From contig OZ242006.1 of NCBI GenBank assembly GCA_965204705.1, positions 434,001 to 498,000 on the forward strand: 64,000 bases of DNA, in the 5' to 3' direction. A program made the translations under genes and the position numbers. The notes under the pieces are model-generated. The model was not told where the DNA came from. It did not search any database and saw only the letters and a program-made list of their open reading frames with translations. The DNA comes from Bin5 sp965204705 (lineage in GTDB: Bacteria > Chloroflexota > Anaerolineae > Caldilineales > Caldilineaceae). This document shows positions 8,131 through 16,741 of the stretch, piece by piece (position 1 is the stretch's first letter; every line of letters begins with the position of its first letter).

Positions 8131-9585
8131 ATGAAATTGCAAGCCCGACGTATGCGTCGTACCAGGCAGGTGAATGACGCAGGAAAAGAGAAGAGCGGGC
8201 CGCGCCTTTCTCTCCTCGCCTTCCTCGTCGTCCTCATTCTGCTGGTCGCAGGATGCACGACCGATGCCGAAGGCAACATCGTCGCTCCGGCCGTCGCCCC
8301 TGCCCCCGCCAGCGGCACACAGCCTGCCATGCACAGAGGCGTCCCAGTCGGCTTTACCGCAGAGGGATATCCCTTCCGCGGCGACCCGAATGCGCCCATT
8401 ACAATTTATGAATACAGCGACTACGAATGCCCCTTCTGCGCCCGCCATGTGATCCAGACCGAACCGGCGCTTCTGGCCGGGTTCGCAGAGAGCGGCGTAG
8501 TGAAATTTGTCTTCCGCGACATGCCCCTCTCTTCGATTCATCCCAACGCTCTGGCCGCGTCCATCGCCGCCAACTGTGTGGGGGAGCAGGATATCGTCCT
8601 CTTCTGGCAGATGCACGACAGGATCTTCCGGACGCAGAAAGAGTGGGCGCCTCGCGAAGAGGCTCTGTCCTTCTTCGCCGAAATGGCGCAGGAGTTGGGC
8701 GCCGATCCCACCCAATACGGGTCCTGCATGGCAAATAATGAAACCCAGCTGACAAAGGTGAACGAGAGCCTGTCGGAAGCTCAGTCCCTCGGCTTCACCG
8801 GCACACCCAGCTTCCGTTTCGTCTTTGAAGAGACCGGCGAAGGCTTCTCCCTTACTGGCGCGCAGCCATACGATACGTTCAATGAATGGATCGAGACGAT
8901 CGCGGCCGGCCGCACGCCCCAGGGCGCGGCCCAGGCGCAGCAGCAACAGCAACAAGGAGATGGCGGGCTGCCCTACTGGGCGACCGCGGAGGGCCTGGCG
9001 CCCGACCCGGACCGCCCCGGTTTTACCGTGGCAGGTGACATCTACAAGGGCAGCAGCGACGCCCCGATCGTAATTGTCGAATTCAGCGACTTCCAATGCC
9101 CCTACTGCAGCCGCCATGCCTTGACAACGCAACCGGTTCTGGATGAAGAGTTTGTCAGCCGCGGTGAAGTGATGTGGGTATTCAAGCATTTCCCTATCGA
9201 GAATATCCATCCCGCCGCCTTCTTCGCCTCGGTCGCGGCCGAGTGCGCAGCCGAGCAGGAAGCCTTTTGGCAATTCCATCACCGTCTCTTCATCGATATG
9301 GATGTGTGGTCCCGTTCAGAAAACACAACCTACTATATGGAGTTGGCGGCTGAATATGAGCTGGATACCGAGGCGTTTGCCACCTGCCTGGCAGATGACG
9401 CACCCGCGCTGGCTGTGCAGAGCGACATGCAGGACGGCGCGCCCTTTGTTCGCGGCACGCCTACCTTCGTCGTCCTTGCCGGCGGCGAGGGCCGTCTGAT
9501 CCCCGGCGCCTTGCCCACCGACCAGTTCGTCGCCGCGCTTTCGCAGATGCTCGCCGAGCTTTCAGCCACGGACAACGACGGCTAA
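8131..9585 (+). CDS. Lipoprotein with two tandem DsbA-like thioredoxin-fold domains
   Basis: A basic N terminus and hydrophobic stretch (about 28-46) end in the lipobox LVAGC, so the 484-residue protein should be lipid-anchored outside the membrane. Two DsbA/Thioredoxin_4-type domains follow. The first (about 70-270) contains YSDYECPFCARHV with a CPFC redox pair near residue 100; the second (about 300-480) contains FSDFQCPYCSRHA with CPYC near 322. Each also has the cis-Pro region (GFTGTPSFRF, FVRGTPTFVV). A polyglutamine linker (AQQQQQQGDGG) joins them. Both active sites look intact, so this is probably a thiol-disulfide oxidoreductase acting on exported proteins; the partner (VKOR or DsbB type) is not nearby. 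AAGGAGG 5 nt before the ATG supports the start. Confidence 0.88.
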   Translation: MKLQARRMRRTRQVNDAGKEKSGPRLSLLAFLVVLILLVAGCTTDAEGNIVAPAVAPAPASGTQPAMHRGVPVGFTAEGYPFRGDPNAPITIYEYSDYECPFCARHVIQTEPALLAGFAESGVVKFVFRDMPLSSIHPNALAASIAANCVGEQDIVLFWQMHDRIFRTQKEWAPREEALSFFAEMAQELGADPTQYGSCMANNETQLTKVNESLSEAQSLGFTGTPSFRFVFEETGEGFSLTGAQPYDTFNEWIETIAAGRTPQGAAQAQQQQQQGDGGLPYWATAEGLAPDPDRPGFTVAGDIYKGSSDAPIVIVEFSDFQCPYCSRHALTTQPVLDEEFVSRGEVMWVFKHFPIENIHPAAFFASVAAECAAEQEAFWQFHHRLFIDMDVWSRSENTTYYMELAAEYELDTEAFATCLADDAPALAVQSDMQDGAPFVRGTPTFVVLAGGEGRLIPGALPTDQFVAALSQMLAELSATDNDG

Positions 9586-9616
9586 CGGTTGTTCAGACCC
9601 AAACAGGACTTCTCAC

Positions 9617-9653
9617 GCGGGCCGCGCCCTGGAATTTCAGGCGCGCGGCCCGC
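9617..9653 (+). terminator. Strong GC hairpin after the double-DsbA gene
   Basis: GCGGGCCGCGCCCTG and CAGGCGCGCGGCCCGC form a near-perfect stem (one bulge) around a short AT-rich loop, 32 nt after the stop codon. There is no following T-run, so it may be a Rho-assisted terminator or a 3'-end stabiliser. Confidence 0.55.
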
Positions 9654-10251
9654 TCACGATTTCGGCAAACTTTGGTGCCCGCCAGAATTCCGCATCAGAA
9701 GCGTCAGAACGAGTGAATGATCGCGGACGAGTGTCGTCACTTACTCCCACCCCCTGGTTCCTATCCCCTTCATTTGGGGGCCGACCAATTCCCGCTCTTC
9801 CACCGCCCGCCGCCATTACTGCATCGCGGCCGCTCCGCAACCCGGCCGTCCCGCCAGTGACCGCGTCTTCAACCTGCAGCATCCGTGAGTGTCCTGCTGG
9901 AAAGTGATCCACAGTCGTATCGATAGTGGTTCGTGAATGGCAGGTCGCAACGCGACCTGACGCCTGGATCTGCCTTTCATTGGCAGATCGTAGGCAAATC
10001 GCCCAATAGCCGTGCGGAGTATTCCAGACCCCAGTTTCGCATATTTCTTCAACGGCTCCGGGCCGGACCTCTGTCGAAAACCGGCAAACAGGAACCGCAA
10101 AACGCTTGCAGGCACGGCTTCGCCCACCGCATTTCCAGTGTAACCCCTTGAACTCTTGCAGAGACGCAACGCCGGTTCCGGGGCAAACTGCCCTTTGCCA
10201 ACTGCTCGGAAAACGGAGCAGTAAACGGACACCCGGACTTGGCACCAACTC

Positions 10252-10281
10252 TTGTATTGCCAATCTTCGCTGTGATACAAT
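10252..10281 (+). promoter_or_regulatory. Candidate sigma-70-type promoter for the VWA/tubulin operon
   Basis: TTGTAT and TACAAT are separated by 18 bp and followed by an AT-rich start region (TTTTAATAGATAGAATAAG). It is the only AT-rich stretch in the 1 kb gap and lies just upstream of a strongly folded segment, so transcription would begin near 10288 with a leader of about 315 nt before the VWA start. Confidence 0.45.
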
Positions 10282-10298
10282 TTTAATAGATAGAATAA

Positions 10299-10440
10299 GA
10301 GCCGATGCGCGCGCATTTCGCTCACTACAAGTCTATGCCGCCGAACACCGCGGGATTGGGGTGTTCGGCGGGTTTGTGACCTGTGGGGGACTGTATCCCT
10401 GCCGGCAAAGCAGGGGAACGCGGAGCCGATGCGCGCGCTT
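10299..10440 (+). ncRNA. Candidate structured 5' leader RNA upstream of the VWA gene
   Basis: The segment begins and ends with the same 16 bp string GAGCCGATGCGCGCGC (about 10299-10314 and 10423-10438). Because GCGCGCGC is self-complementary, the two copies can pair and close a multibranch fold. Inside lie a perfect 12 bp hairpin (CCGCCGAACACC at 10338-10349 with GGTGTTCGGCGG at 10360-10371) and a CCCTGC/GCAGGG hairpin (10397-10402 with 10410-10415). I do not recognise a known riboswitch class. It may be a leader element, an attenuator or an independent small RNA; only the pairing potential is directly seen. Confidence 0.4.
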
Positions 10441-10602
10441 GCTGCTCTATTGGAACTGGTAGAGCCAGTAAATCGTTGATCGGTTGCTAACCTCGAATGC
10501 AGTAGCCACAGGTGTCAGGAGCGCCATCTGCCCGGAAACGTTTACCAGCGGCCCCCGCTCGTCCGCCGTTTCTCTCGAGACTGGGACCGGCGGCTTTGGA
10601 GC

Positions 10603-13600
10603 GTGCCTGCTTGTCTGTTATGTGCGTTTCTCTTCCTGTTGATAACGGGACGTGCCGCCGCGCCTGCACATGCCGAGGCCCAATCCGCTCTGCCGCGTCA
10701 GTCCGTGACCGGTACCGCCCCCATCGACGTAATCGTCATTCTCGATGACTCCGGCAGCATGGCCACCTGCTGGCCCTGGCCGCAAGGCCAACCGACCGCC
10801 GGTCCCCCTTGCGAAGACGCCGCGCTTAACGCCCCCAGCGACCCCAACGAACTGCGCTATAGCGCGGCCCGTCTCCTGGTCCATCTTGCCGACAGCGAGG
10901 ACCGCATCGCCGTTCTCCGTTTCGACAGTACCGCCGAAGGCGTCGGCGCCATGAGCCTGTTGCAGGAGGTCGGCAGCCCCGAAAACCGTAGCCGGCTGGC
11001 TGCTTCGCTCCAATCCCCAGAGGACTATGCACTGCGCGGCTTCACACGCATGGATCTGGGCTTGCAGGAGGCACTGCGGCTGCTTGATGTCCACGGCGAC
11101 CCCGGCCGCAGCCAGTACGTGCTGCTGTTGACCGACGGGGAACCGACCGCCCCGTTGCAGGTCAACGGCCAGAGGGCAACGATCACCAGTCTCGTGGCGC
11201 AGATCGAGGACGCCGGCGCACTGCTCTACCCGGTGATCCTCTGCAACCCCGATGCGGGATGCGCCGGTGATTTTCTTCGAACCAGCTCCCAGCTGGTGCG
11301 GGAGGCCAAGAGTTCGCAGGACCTTCTGCTTATTTTCAGCGAACTTTTTGCCGAGATGAAGTCGGACCGCTCGGTCGTCACCCACCGCAATGTGCAGGGC
11401 AACCTGACAATCTCGATTCGCAATGCGCATGGCGCCGGCAGTATCGCCTTTGTCAGCCCGCAGTCGGCGATCACCGCTGTCGAAAGGGACGGCGCGCCGA
11501 TGGCGACACAGAGCCTGCTCGCCGACGGCAACATCGACCTCAACGTCGCTGTCGCGCCGCTGGCCGCCGGAGAATGGGTGGCCAAAACGACCGACCTGAG
11601 CAGCTTTGCCGTCGTCCAGGCCGACAGCTATCCTGAACTGCTCTTCCCGCCTCCCAGCGTACAGGGCAATGCCGTCTCAACGCGTTACTATTCTGCCGGC
11701 AAATCGCCTCTCGTCGTCGTTGCCGGCGCCGGGCCCGCTGCGGACGAGCCGCTGATGCTCAATGGCAACCTGCCGATCCCCCTCTTGGGTCAGGACCCGC
11801 TCAGCGGCAGAACGGTCGCTGTGCAGCAGCTTGCCGGCGGCGTGGAAGAGGTCATGATTCAGTTGGGAGAAGATAGGGAACCGTTGCAGCTGCAGCGCAC
11901 CTTCCGGCTCCACACAACGGAGGATCTGCCCAGGGGGCAGGTCTTCTCTCCCTCTGCCAACAGTCCCGGAATCCTGCAAGACGGCAGCCTGCGACTGCAG
12001 GTCGGTTTCGGCCCCAGTGTCCAACTGGAGGATATCCAAGCCGCCGTCTACATTACCGACCTTGACGGCGGCGATATTGTTTACCGCAGGCGGATCAACT
12101 GTGGTGAACATGTATGCTCCGACGACGGCTTTATGCCGCAGGACGGGCGTGACTACGAGGCGCTCTTCCTGTTGACGGCGGTCATTGATGGGGTTCGCTT
12201 CGGCGACTATGCGCGCACGCTTTTGGAGGTGGATCCTGCGATCTATGTGCAGGGACTGCCGGCCGATATCGATCTGGCGAAGATGCCGCCGGAAGGATGG
12301 CCGCTGACGATCCAGGCGAGTACGGTTGAAGAGATCGGGACGCTGGAAGCTTCGCTGGTCTTGCGTCGGTCCGATACAAGCGAAATCATGCGTGAGGCAT
12401 CCGTAAGCCTATCTGTGGAAGTGCCCGAAAACGGTTCCCAGACAGCCCTCCTGTATGTGGACGGCCTCGACCTGCTACGCCCCGGCCAGTACGAAGGCCA
12501 GCTGAATCTGTCGGCTTTCAGTCCGGCCGGGCTTCCCATGGAGGTCCAGGTGCGTCCCGCCCCCTCGCTGCCTGTGCTCCTGGACATTCCCCGCTCCCAG
12601 GCACGCATCCAGGTGCAGGAAGCCGACTTCGGCGCGCTGCTTTTCGATACGTCACCGAACTTCCGGCTGGACGAGCAGATCCTGCTGCCGGTCGCCTACA
12701 ACGGGGACACGCCTTTTCGCCTGACGGTTGAGCTCGTCGAAAGCAGCTGCAGCGGCCTCACCGCCACGGCCGGTGATCTGCAGCCATTTGTAGCGGAGGT
12801 CGACAGCACCGCCGCCGAAAGTTCGGAAGGACTTGAGCCGGCAAACTGGGCGCTACCGGTTCGCCTGCAGAGCGAGGGTCCCATGTCTGCGGGCAGCTGT
12901 CAAGGTCTCCTCAGTCTGGCCGGTCCGAGCCAGGACTTTGACGTCCTTTCCGCGCACACCCCATCCGGCGCGGGTCCGTCCTCAGCCGCGACAGTGCCGT
13001 TCCGTCTCCAGATTCGTGACGTGGAGTGGAGTGTCGCCGGCGCGCTCGATTTTGGCGATCTGGGCCGGGCCGGCGAAAAGGCGACGGAAACGCTCCTCCT
13101 GCGCTTCAACGGCAAAACGCCTTTTGTGGTTGAAGTCGTTGGCATGGCCGCATCGGGAGAGACAGACAACGGCGTCATGTCGCTGGATCACAGCTTCCTC
13201 GAAGCCCCCCCGGTGGAAGTCAACGGACAGCCCGATAACGAAGGCTTCTTCGAGGTTCCCATCACCCTTATCGCCCGCAAGGCTCTGCCCAAGGATGCCC
13301 TGAGCGGCTCCTTTTACAGCGGGGAGTTGCTGTTGAGCATCGTCGGCCTGGCCGACGAGATACGATCAGTCGATATCAGCTTTCGCAGCCCGACCCTCTA
13401 TCAGCGCTATGTTGAGTGGTGGCTGCGTCCGTTTTATACCTTCCCGCTGGTTTTCTGCAGCGGGCCGATGGCGCTCCTGGCGTTGCTCATTGTGGTGGCG
13501 CGCACCCGCACTCGCGGGTACAATATGGAAGAAGACGAAGATCCGGGATTGACCCTGCCTGGGCAGGATTCGCCGCTTACGCCTGGATACGCTGCCGCCC

Positions 13601-14034
13601 CCGGCAGTCCGAACAGCTGGCATAACGCCAACGGGCCGGACGCCGCGTTCGTCACGTCGAGTACGGCCGGGGGACCAGCGCAAGCGTCTTACCCGCCGCC
13701 TACCCCAGGACCAGCGGCAGGTTTGCCAGGCTATTCCCCTGCCTTTGAGAATATTGCTGATCCCGCGGCTGAGCGTTCTGCCGGTTCCGGCAGTACGGAT
13801 AGTTGGCAAGGCGCCGGTGCGGGACCGCAGGAGTCCGCCTGGGACTCAGCCTGGGACCAGAGTGGCTGGGGGGGCGACCCTTACTCGGCCGCAGGGTCCG
13901 CTGATTTCGGCCGGACAGAGACGCCCGGCGACAACTGGGGCAGGTCGTCTCCGACTCCGGGCGATGGGGCGTCTGGCGACGAGCAGAACGGTTCATCTGC
14001 CGACCCCTGGGGCAGCCCGCGAGACAGTTTCTAG
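10603..14034 (+). CDS. Secreted von Willebrand factor A protein with C-terminal membrane anchor and cytoplasmic tail
   Basis: A signal peptide (about 1-24) precedes a VWA domain (about 40-250) with an intact MIDAS: DDSGSM at 48-53, a threonine in RGFTRMD and the aspartate of LLTDGEP. A long beta-rich extracytoplasmic region follows, with repeated sandwich-like units, then one membrane segment (about 946-966, FPLVFCSGPMALLALLIVV) and a roughly 175-residue Pro/Gly/Ser-rich cytoplasmic tail containing several Trp-centred motifs (SAWDSAWDQSGW, DNWGR, DPWGS). Total 1143 residues. GTG at 10603 is the only reasonable start before the signal peptide; GGAG sits too close to it to be convincing, so the start is uncertain. 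It heads a run with the tubulin-like genes and may link an external metal-dependent adhesion domain to them across the membrane; that role is inferred. Confidence 0.85.
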   Translation: MPACLLCAFLFLLITGRAAAPAHAEAQSALPRQSVTGTAPIDVIVILDDSGSMATCWPWPQGQPTAGPPCEDAALNAPSDPNELRYSAARLLVHLADSEDRIAVLRFDSTAEGVGAMSLLQEVGSPENRSRLAASLQSPEDYALRGFTRMDLGLQEALRLLDVHGDPGRSQYVLLLTDGEPTAPLQVNGQRATITSLVAQIEDAGALLYPVILCNPDAGCAGDFLRTSSQLVREAKSSQDLLLIFSELFAEMKSDRSVVTHRNVQGNLTISIRNAHGAGSIAFVSPQSAITAVERDGAPMATQSLLADGNIDLNVAVAPLAAGEWVAKTTDLSSFAVVQADSYPELLFPPPSVQGNAVSTRYYSAGKSPLVVVAGAGPAADEPLMLNGNLPIPLLGQDPLSGRTVAVQQLAGGVEEVMIQLGEDREPLQLQRTFRLHTTEDLPRGQVFSPSANSPGILQDGSLRLQVGFGPSVQLEDIQAAVYITDLDGGDIVYRRRINCGEHVCSDDGFMPQDGRDYEALFLLTAVIDGVRFGDYARTLLEVDPAIYVQGLPADIDLAKMPPEGWPLTIQASTVEEIGTLEASLVLRRSDTSEIMREASVSLSVEVPENGSQTALLYVDGLDLLRPGQYEGQLNLSAFSPAGLPMEVQVRPAPSLPVLLDIPRSQARIQVQEADFGALLFDTSPNFRLDEQILLPVAYNGDTPFRLTVELVESSCSGLTATAGDLQPFVAEVDSTAAESSEGLEPANWALPVRLQSEGPMSAGSCQGLLSLAGPSQDFDVLSAHTPSGAGPSSAATVPFRLQIRDVEWSVAGALDFGDLGRAGEKATETLLLRFNGKTPFVVEVVGMAASGETDNGVMSLDHSFLEAPPVEVNGQPDNEGFFEVPITLIARKALPKDALSGSFYSGELLLSIVGLADEIRSVDISFRSPTLYQRYVEWWLRPFYTFPLVFCSGPMALLALLIVVARTRTRGYNMEEDEDPGLTLPGQDSPLTPGYAAAPGSPNSWHNANGPDAAFVTSSTAGGPAQASYPPPTPGPAAGLPGYSPAFENIADPAAERSAGSGSTDSWQGAGAGPQESAWDSAWDQSGWGGDPYSAAGSADFGRTETPGDNWGRSSPTPGDGASGDEQNGSSADPWGSPRDSF

Positions 14035-14128
14035 CTCTCGACAACCGGACAACCCGGCAACAAGCACCAACAAGCGCAGTATCGGAAGACCGACTACGGG
14101 CGATCGTTTTTTGAGAAGGAAACCATAT

Positions 14129-16606
14129 ATGGAACAGAACGGGGCACCGTTTATAAGTGAAAAACCGACAATCTATCCGACCCTCGTGGTCGGCGTGGGC
14201 GGTATGGGCACCAATGCCGTGCGTGCTGTCAAACGTCGCCTGCGCAAAGCATGGGGCGGCGAGACCCTGCCGGCGATGATTCAACTGCTGGCGCTGGACA
14301 CCGAACCGCTGATCAACAGGCTCGATCAGGAGCCTCTCTACGCCGATGAATCGGCCTACATGGGCAAGTTCGACGCAACGCGGCTCGTCGACAACCTCGA
14401 AAACCATCCCGAAATCGCCCGCTGGTGGAACTACCCGTCGATCCCGCTGGGCTATATCCACAACGGCGCCAAACAGCTGCGGCCCATCGGGCGGCTCTCC
14501 TTCTTCCGTAACTACGTCACCTTCAAGAGGCTGCTGGAGACGAAATACGCCGCTCTGGACAAGATCCGCGATCTGGAGATGGCGCAGAATCGCCGTTTTC
14601 CCGTAATGAGCAACTATCAGCTCGTCTATATTGTCAGCAGCCTTTGCGGCGGCACCGGCGCCGGCATGTTTATGGACGTGGCGCACCGCGTGCGGGCTCT
14701 CGTGCGCAGCAACGCCCGCGTCGTCGGCATCTTCTTCCTGCCGGACGTGCTCGAAGAGGAGATCAACAGCGACCTGCAGCGCCGGCGCATCAAAGCCAAC
14801 GCCTATGCCGCGCTCAAAGAGTTGAACTACTTCCAGGAAACACAGCAGTTCCAGGAGCTCTACCCCAGCGAACAGCGGGCGCTGCCCGACACACCCTATG
14901 CACCGTTCGACTTTATCTTTCTGGTCGGGCGCACCAACCGCGACGGCCGCAGCCTGTCTCGCAAAGCCGATGCCGAAAACCTGGCCGCACACCTTATCCA
15001 GTTCACAGCCATCAGCCATCTGAGCAGTGAAATACTTGGGCTGGAAGTGAACGTCGTGCGCGAACGCATGTCCGGCAGCGTTGCCGCCGCCGAGGTGGTG
15101 AACGACCGCCGCAAAGGACAGCTTCCGGCAAAGGGTAACTACCTGGTCTACAGCAGCTTTGCCGCCTCCGCGATCGTGGCGCCGGACGAGTCACTCGTCA
15201 ACTTCTGGCAACAGGCATTCCTGGCAGATTGCATGAGACGCCTGGCCGCCGGCCCGGAACTCAACGACCCGCGCCAGCCCATCTCCCCACAGACCCGCCA
15301 GAAGGTAGTCACCGCCTGGCAGGGCCTCCTGGCCAGGATGCGCTCCCGCTACCTCTCGCTCGACAACGACCGGCTGGAAGAGATGGCCGAAGAGGTAGAG
15401 GAGCAACGCGGCGCATGGCTCGGCTTCAAGTCCGCGGTTGACGAAACATTTCGCCAGGTAATCCTGGATACCGGACTGCGCGGCGCGCTGACGCTGGCCG
15501 ACCTGATTGCGCCGCTGAATCCCTCCACCGCACCCGTCGAATCTCTGATCAAGCAGAGACTATTTCTCTTGAACAATCATCCCGTCATGGAGGAGGACCG
15601 CGTCCGCTGGCGCTCCCTCCTGGCCCAGCAGGGCGGCGCCGCCGAACAGATCGGCCAGATCGCCGGCGGGCTGGGCGACCTGATGCTGGCAGCCTTCAAT
15701 CCCCGCCAGGCCCGCGACCGCGCCCGTGACATGCGCCAGCGCAAAGCCCGCGCCCGCCTCAACCAGCGCCGCGACATCCTGGAGCGAATCCTCGTCGAGC
15801 GCCTCTTCGCCTACGGCACACAGTTGCGGGAACTGTTCCGTTCACAGATCGACTCTGCCGGCAGCGCGCTGGGCCGGGCCAATCATGCGGCCAGGCGGGC
15901 CGCGGAACGCATCGACCCCCGCATCCCCGACGGCACCGCCAGCACCAATACCTACTATGAACTGGAGACAGGCGCAGTCGGGGGCGACTATCTGCAGCAC
16001 TTCTATCGCAACGCAGCCCAGGTCGTCTATTCCAGCGACTGGGAGGTCCTGCTCGGGCCGGTTATCGACCGCACCCTGAACTTCGGACAGGCGGTCAGCG
16101 GCGAGGAGTTGTTCGCGAACATCACAAATGCGATCGCCACCGAAAGGGGGCTGTTGGGCAGGGTGCTGCAGTGCGTCGACATCCGCCACATCATCGGCGT
16201 GCAACATGGCGAAGAGACACAGCAGGCCCGGCCTCTGCCCAACAACCGCGTCCAGCAATGGCTGGACCGTCTGAACCCCTACATCCGCTGGGATTCGGAC
16301 CGTTTCAGCTTCCACGACGGCAATCTGGAGCATATTCGCCTGGCGGCCACGCCGTCAACGCGCGAAGACGATGCCCAGTTGGCGCTGGCGATGGTCGGGC
16401 AGGAGGATATGAAATGGATACCCACCGGCGACACTGGACGCATGGACGCCGTCTGGATCGTCCACGGCCTGCCGGTGACGCTGATCGACCGCCTGGACGA
16501 GTTCCGCGCCCAATATGAAAACAAGCTCGATTTCCCCGCTCGCGAGGAGTTTCATCTCCATCCTGCCTGGGCTGATCTGCCCGAGATCACCGAAAAGGAT
16601 TACTAG
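14129..16606 (+). CDS. Tubulin/FtsZ-superfamily GTPase-like protein (Tubulin_2 type)
   Basis: ATG 14129 has AGAAGGA 8 nt upstream; the open frame extending further upstream overlaps the VWA gene and is not used. The 825-residue product starts with VVGVGGMGTNAVR (residues 20-32), matching the first nucleotide-binding glycine loop of FtsZ, and has LCGGTGAGMF (172-181), matching the tubulin signature GGGTGTG. No membrane segment is visible, so it is probably cytoplasmic. It is about twice the length of FtsZ, with an unassigned C-terminal half. Families of this type have been proposed, from gene neighbourhoods, to act with VWA proteins in membrane remodelling; here the VWA gene ends 94 bp upstream. 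GTP binding is a strong prediction; polymerisation is unproven. Confidence 0.88.
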   Translation: MEQNGAPFISEKPTIYPTLVVGVGGMGTNAVRAVKRRLRKAWGGETLPAMIQLLALDTEPLINRLDQEPLYADESAYMGKFDATRLVDNLENHPEIARWWNYPSIPLGYIHNGAKQLRPIGRLSFFRNYVTFKRLLETKYAALDKIRDLEMAQNRRFPVMSNYQLVYIVSSLCGGTGAGMFMDVAHRVRALVRSNARVVGIFFLPDVLEEEINSDLQRRRIKANAYAALKELNYFQETQQFQELYPSEQRALPDTPYAPFDFIFLVGRTNRDGRSLSRKADAENLAAHLIQFTAISHLSSEILGLEVNVVRERMSGSVAAAEVVNDRRKGQLPAKGNYLVYSSFAASAIVAPDESLVNFWQQAFLADCMRRLAAGPELNDPRQPISPQTRQKVVTAWQGLLARMRSRYLSLDNDRLEEMAEEVEEQRGAWLGFKSAVDETFRQVILDTGLRGALTLADLIAPLNPSTAPVESLIKQRLFLLNNHPVMEEDRVRWRSLLAQQGGAAEQIGQIAGGLGDLMLAAFNPRQARDRARDMRQRKARARLNQRRDILERILVERLFAYGTQLRELFRSQIDSAGSALGRANHAARRAAERIDPRIPDGTASTNTYYELETGAVGGDYLQHFYRNAAQVVYSSDWEVLLGPVIDRTLNFGQAVSGEELFANITNAIATERGLLGRVLQCVDIRHIIGVQHGEETQQARPLPNNRVQQWLDRLNPYIRWDSDRFSFHDGNLEHIRLAATPSTREDDAQLALAMVGQEDMKWIPTGDTGRMDAVWIVHGLPVTLIDRLDEFRAQYENKLDFPAREEFHLHPAWADLPEITEKDY

Positions 16607-16741
16607 CGCTGGCTTGCCATCTGTTCCTGCCGGAAGTCAACAGCCCTGTACCGACTTGGGCCATCTGTTATAGAATAAGTTTCTTAGCGCCAAACGCTAT
16701 CAGACAACTAAGAACTAGAAACTAGCTACTGAAAACTTTCG
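16607..16741 (+). promoter_or_regulatory. Gap between the two tubulin-family genes with a small hairpin
   Basis: TTATAGAATAAG near 16668-16679 resembles a -10 region but has no good -35. TAGCG/CGCTA around CCAAA makes a small hairpin near 16685-16699, followed by degenerate ACTAGAAACTAG repeats. A weak internal promoter is possible; the two genes could equally be co-transcribed. Confidence 0.3.

Larger units (their letters stand above)
9654..10602. other. Long non-coding, hairpin-rich interval upstream of the VWA/tubulin operon
   Basis: Open frames here (for example on the minus strand at 9637-10263) have a residue make-up unlike the neighbouring genes and no motif, so I do not call them. 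Instead the DNA carries several perfect short hairpins: AGGTCGC/GCGACCT at 9942-9958, GATCTGCC/GGCAGATC at 9967-9989 and ACTGCTC/GAGCAGT at 10201-10222, followed by the promoter and structured leader described separately. No tRNA-like or known small RNA consensus was recognised. Confidence 0.5.

Noticed and set aside
9637..10325. Two overlapping minus-strand open frames (208 and 169 codons) in the gap before the VWA gene
   Set aside because: Residue make-up is unlike the other proteins, there is no motif and no ribosome site, and they overlap each other and several hairpins.
10299..10440. Known riboswitch (c-di-GMP, cobalamin, ydaO, SRP or RNase P RNA)
   Set aside because: I looked for their conserved strings and found none; only generic hairpins and a flanking repeat are visible.
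13745..14128. Upstream extension of the tubulin-like gene to 13745
   Set aside because: The extension overlaps the end of the VWA gene in another frame and is Arg/Pro-rich; the ATG at 14129 has a clear ribosome site and begins the conserved region.
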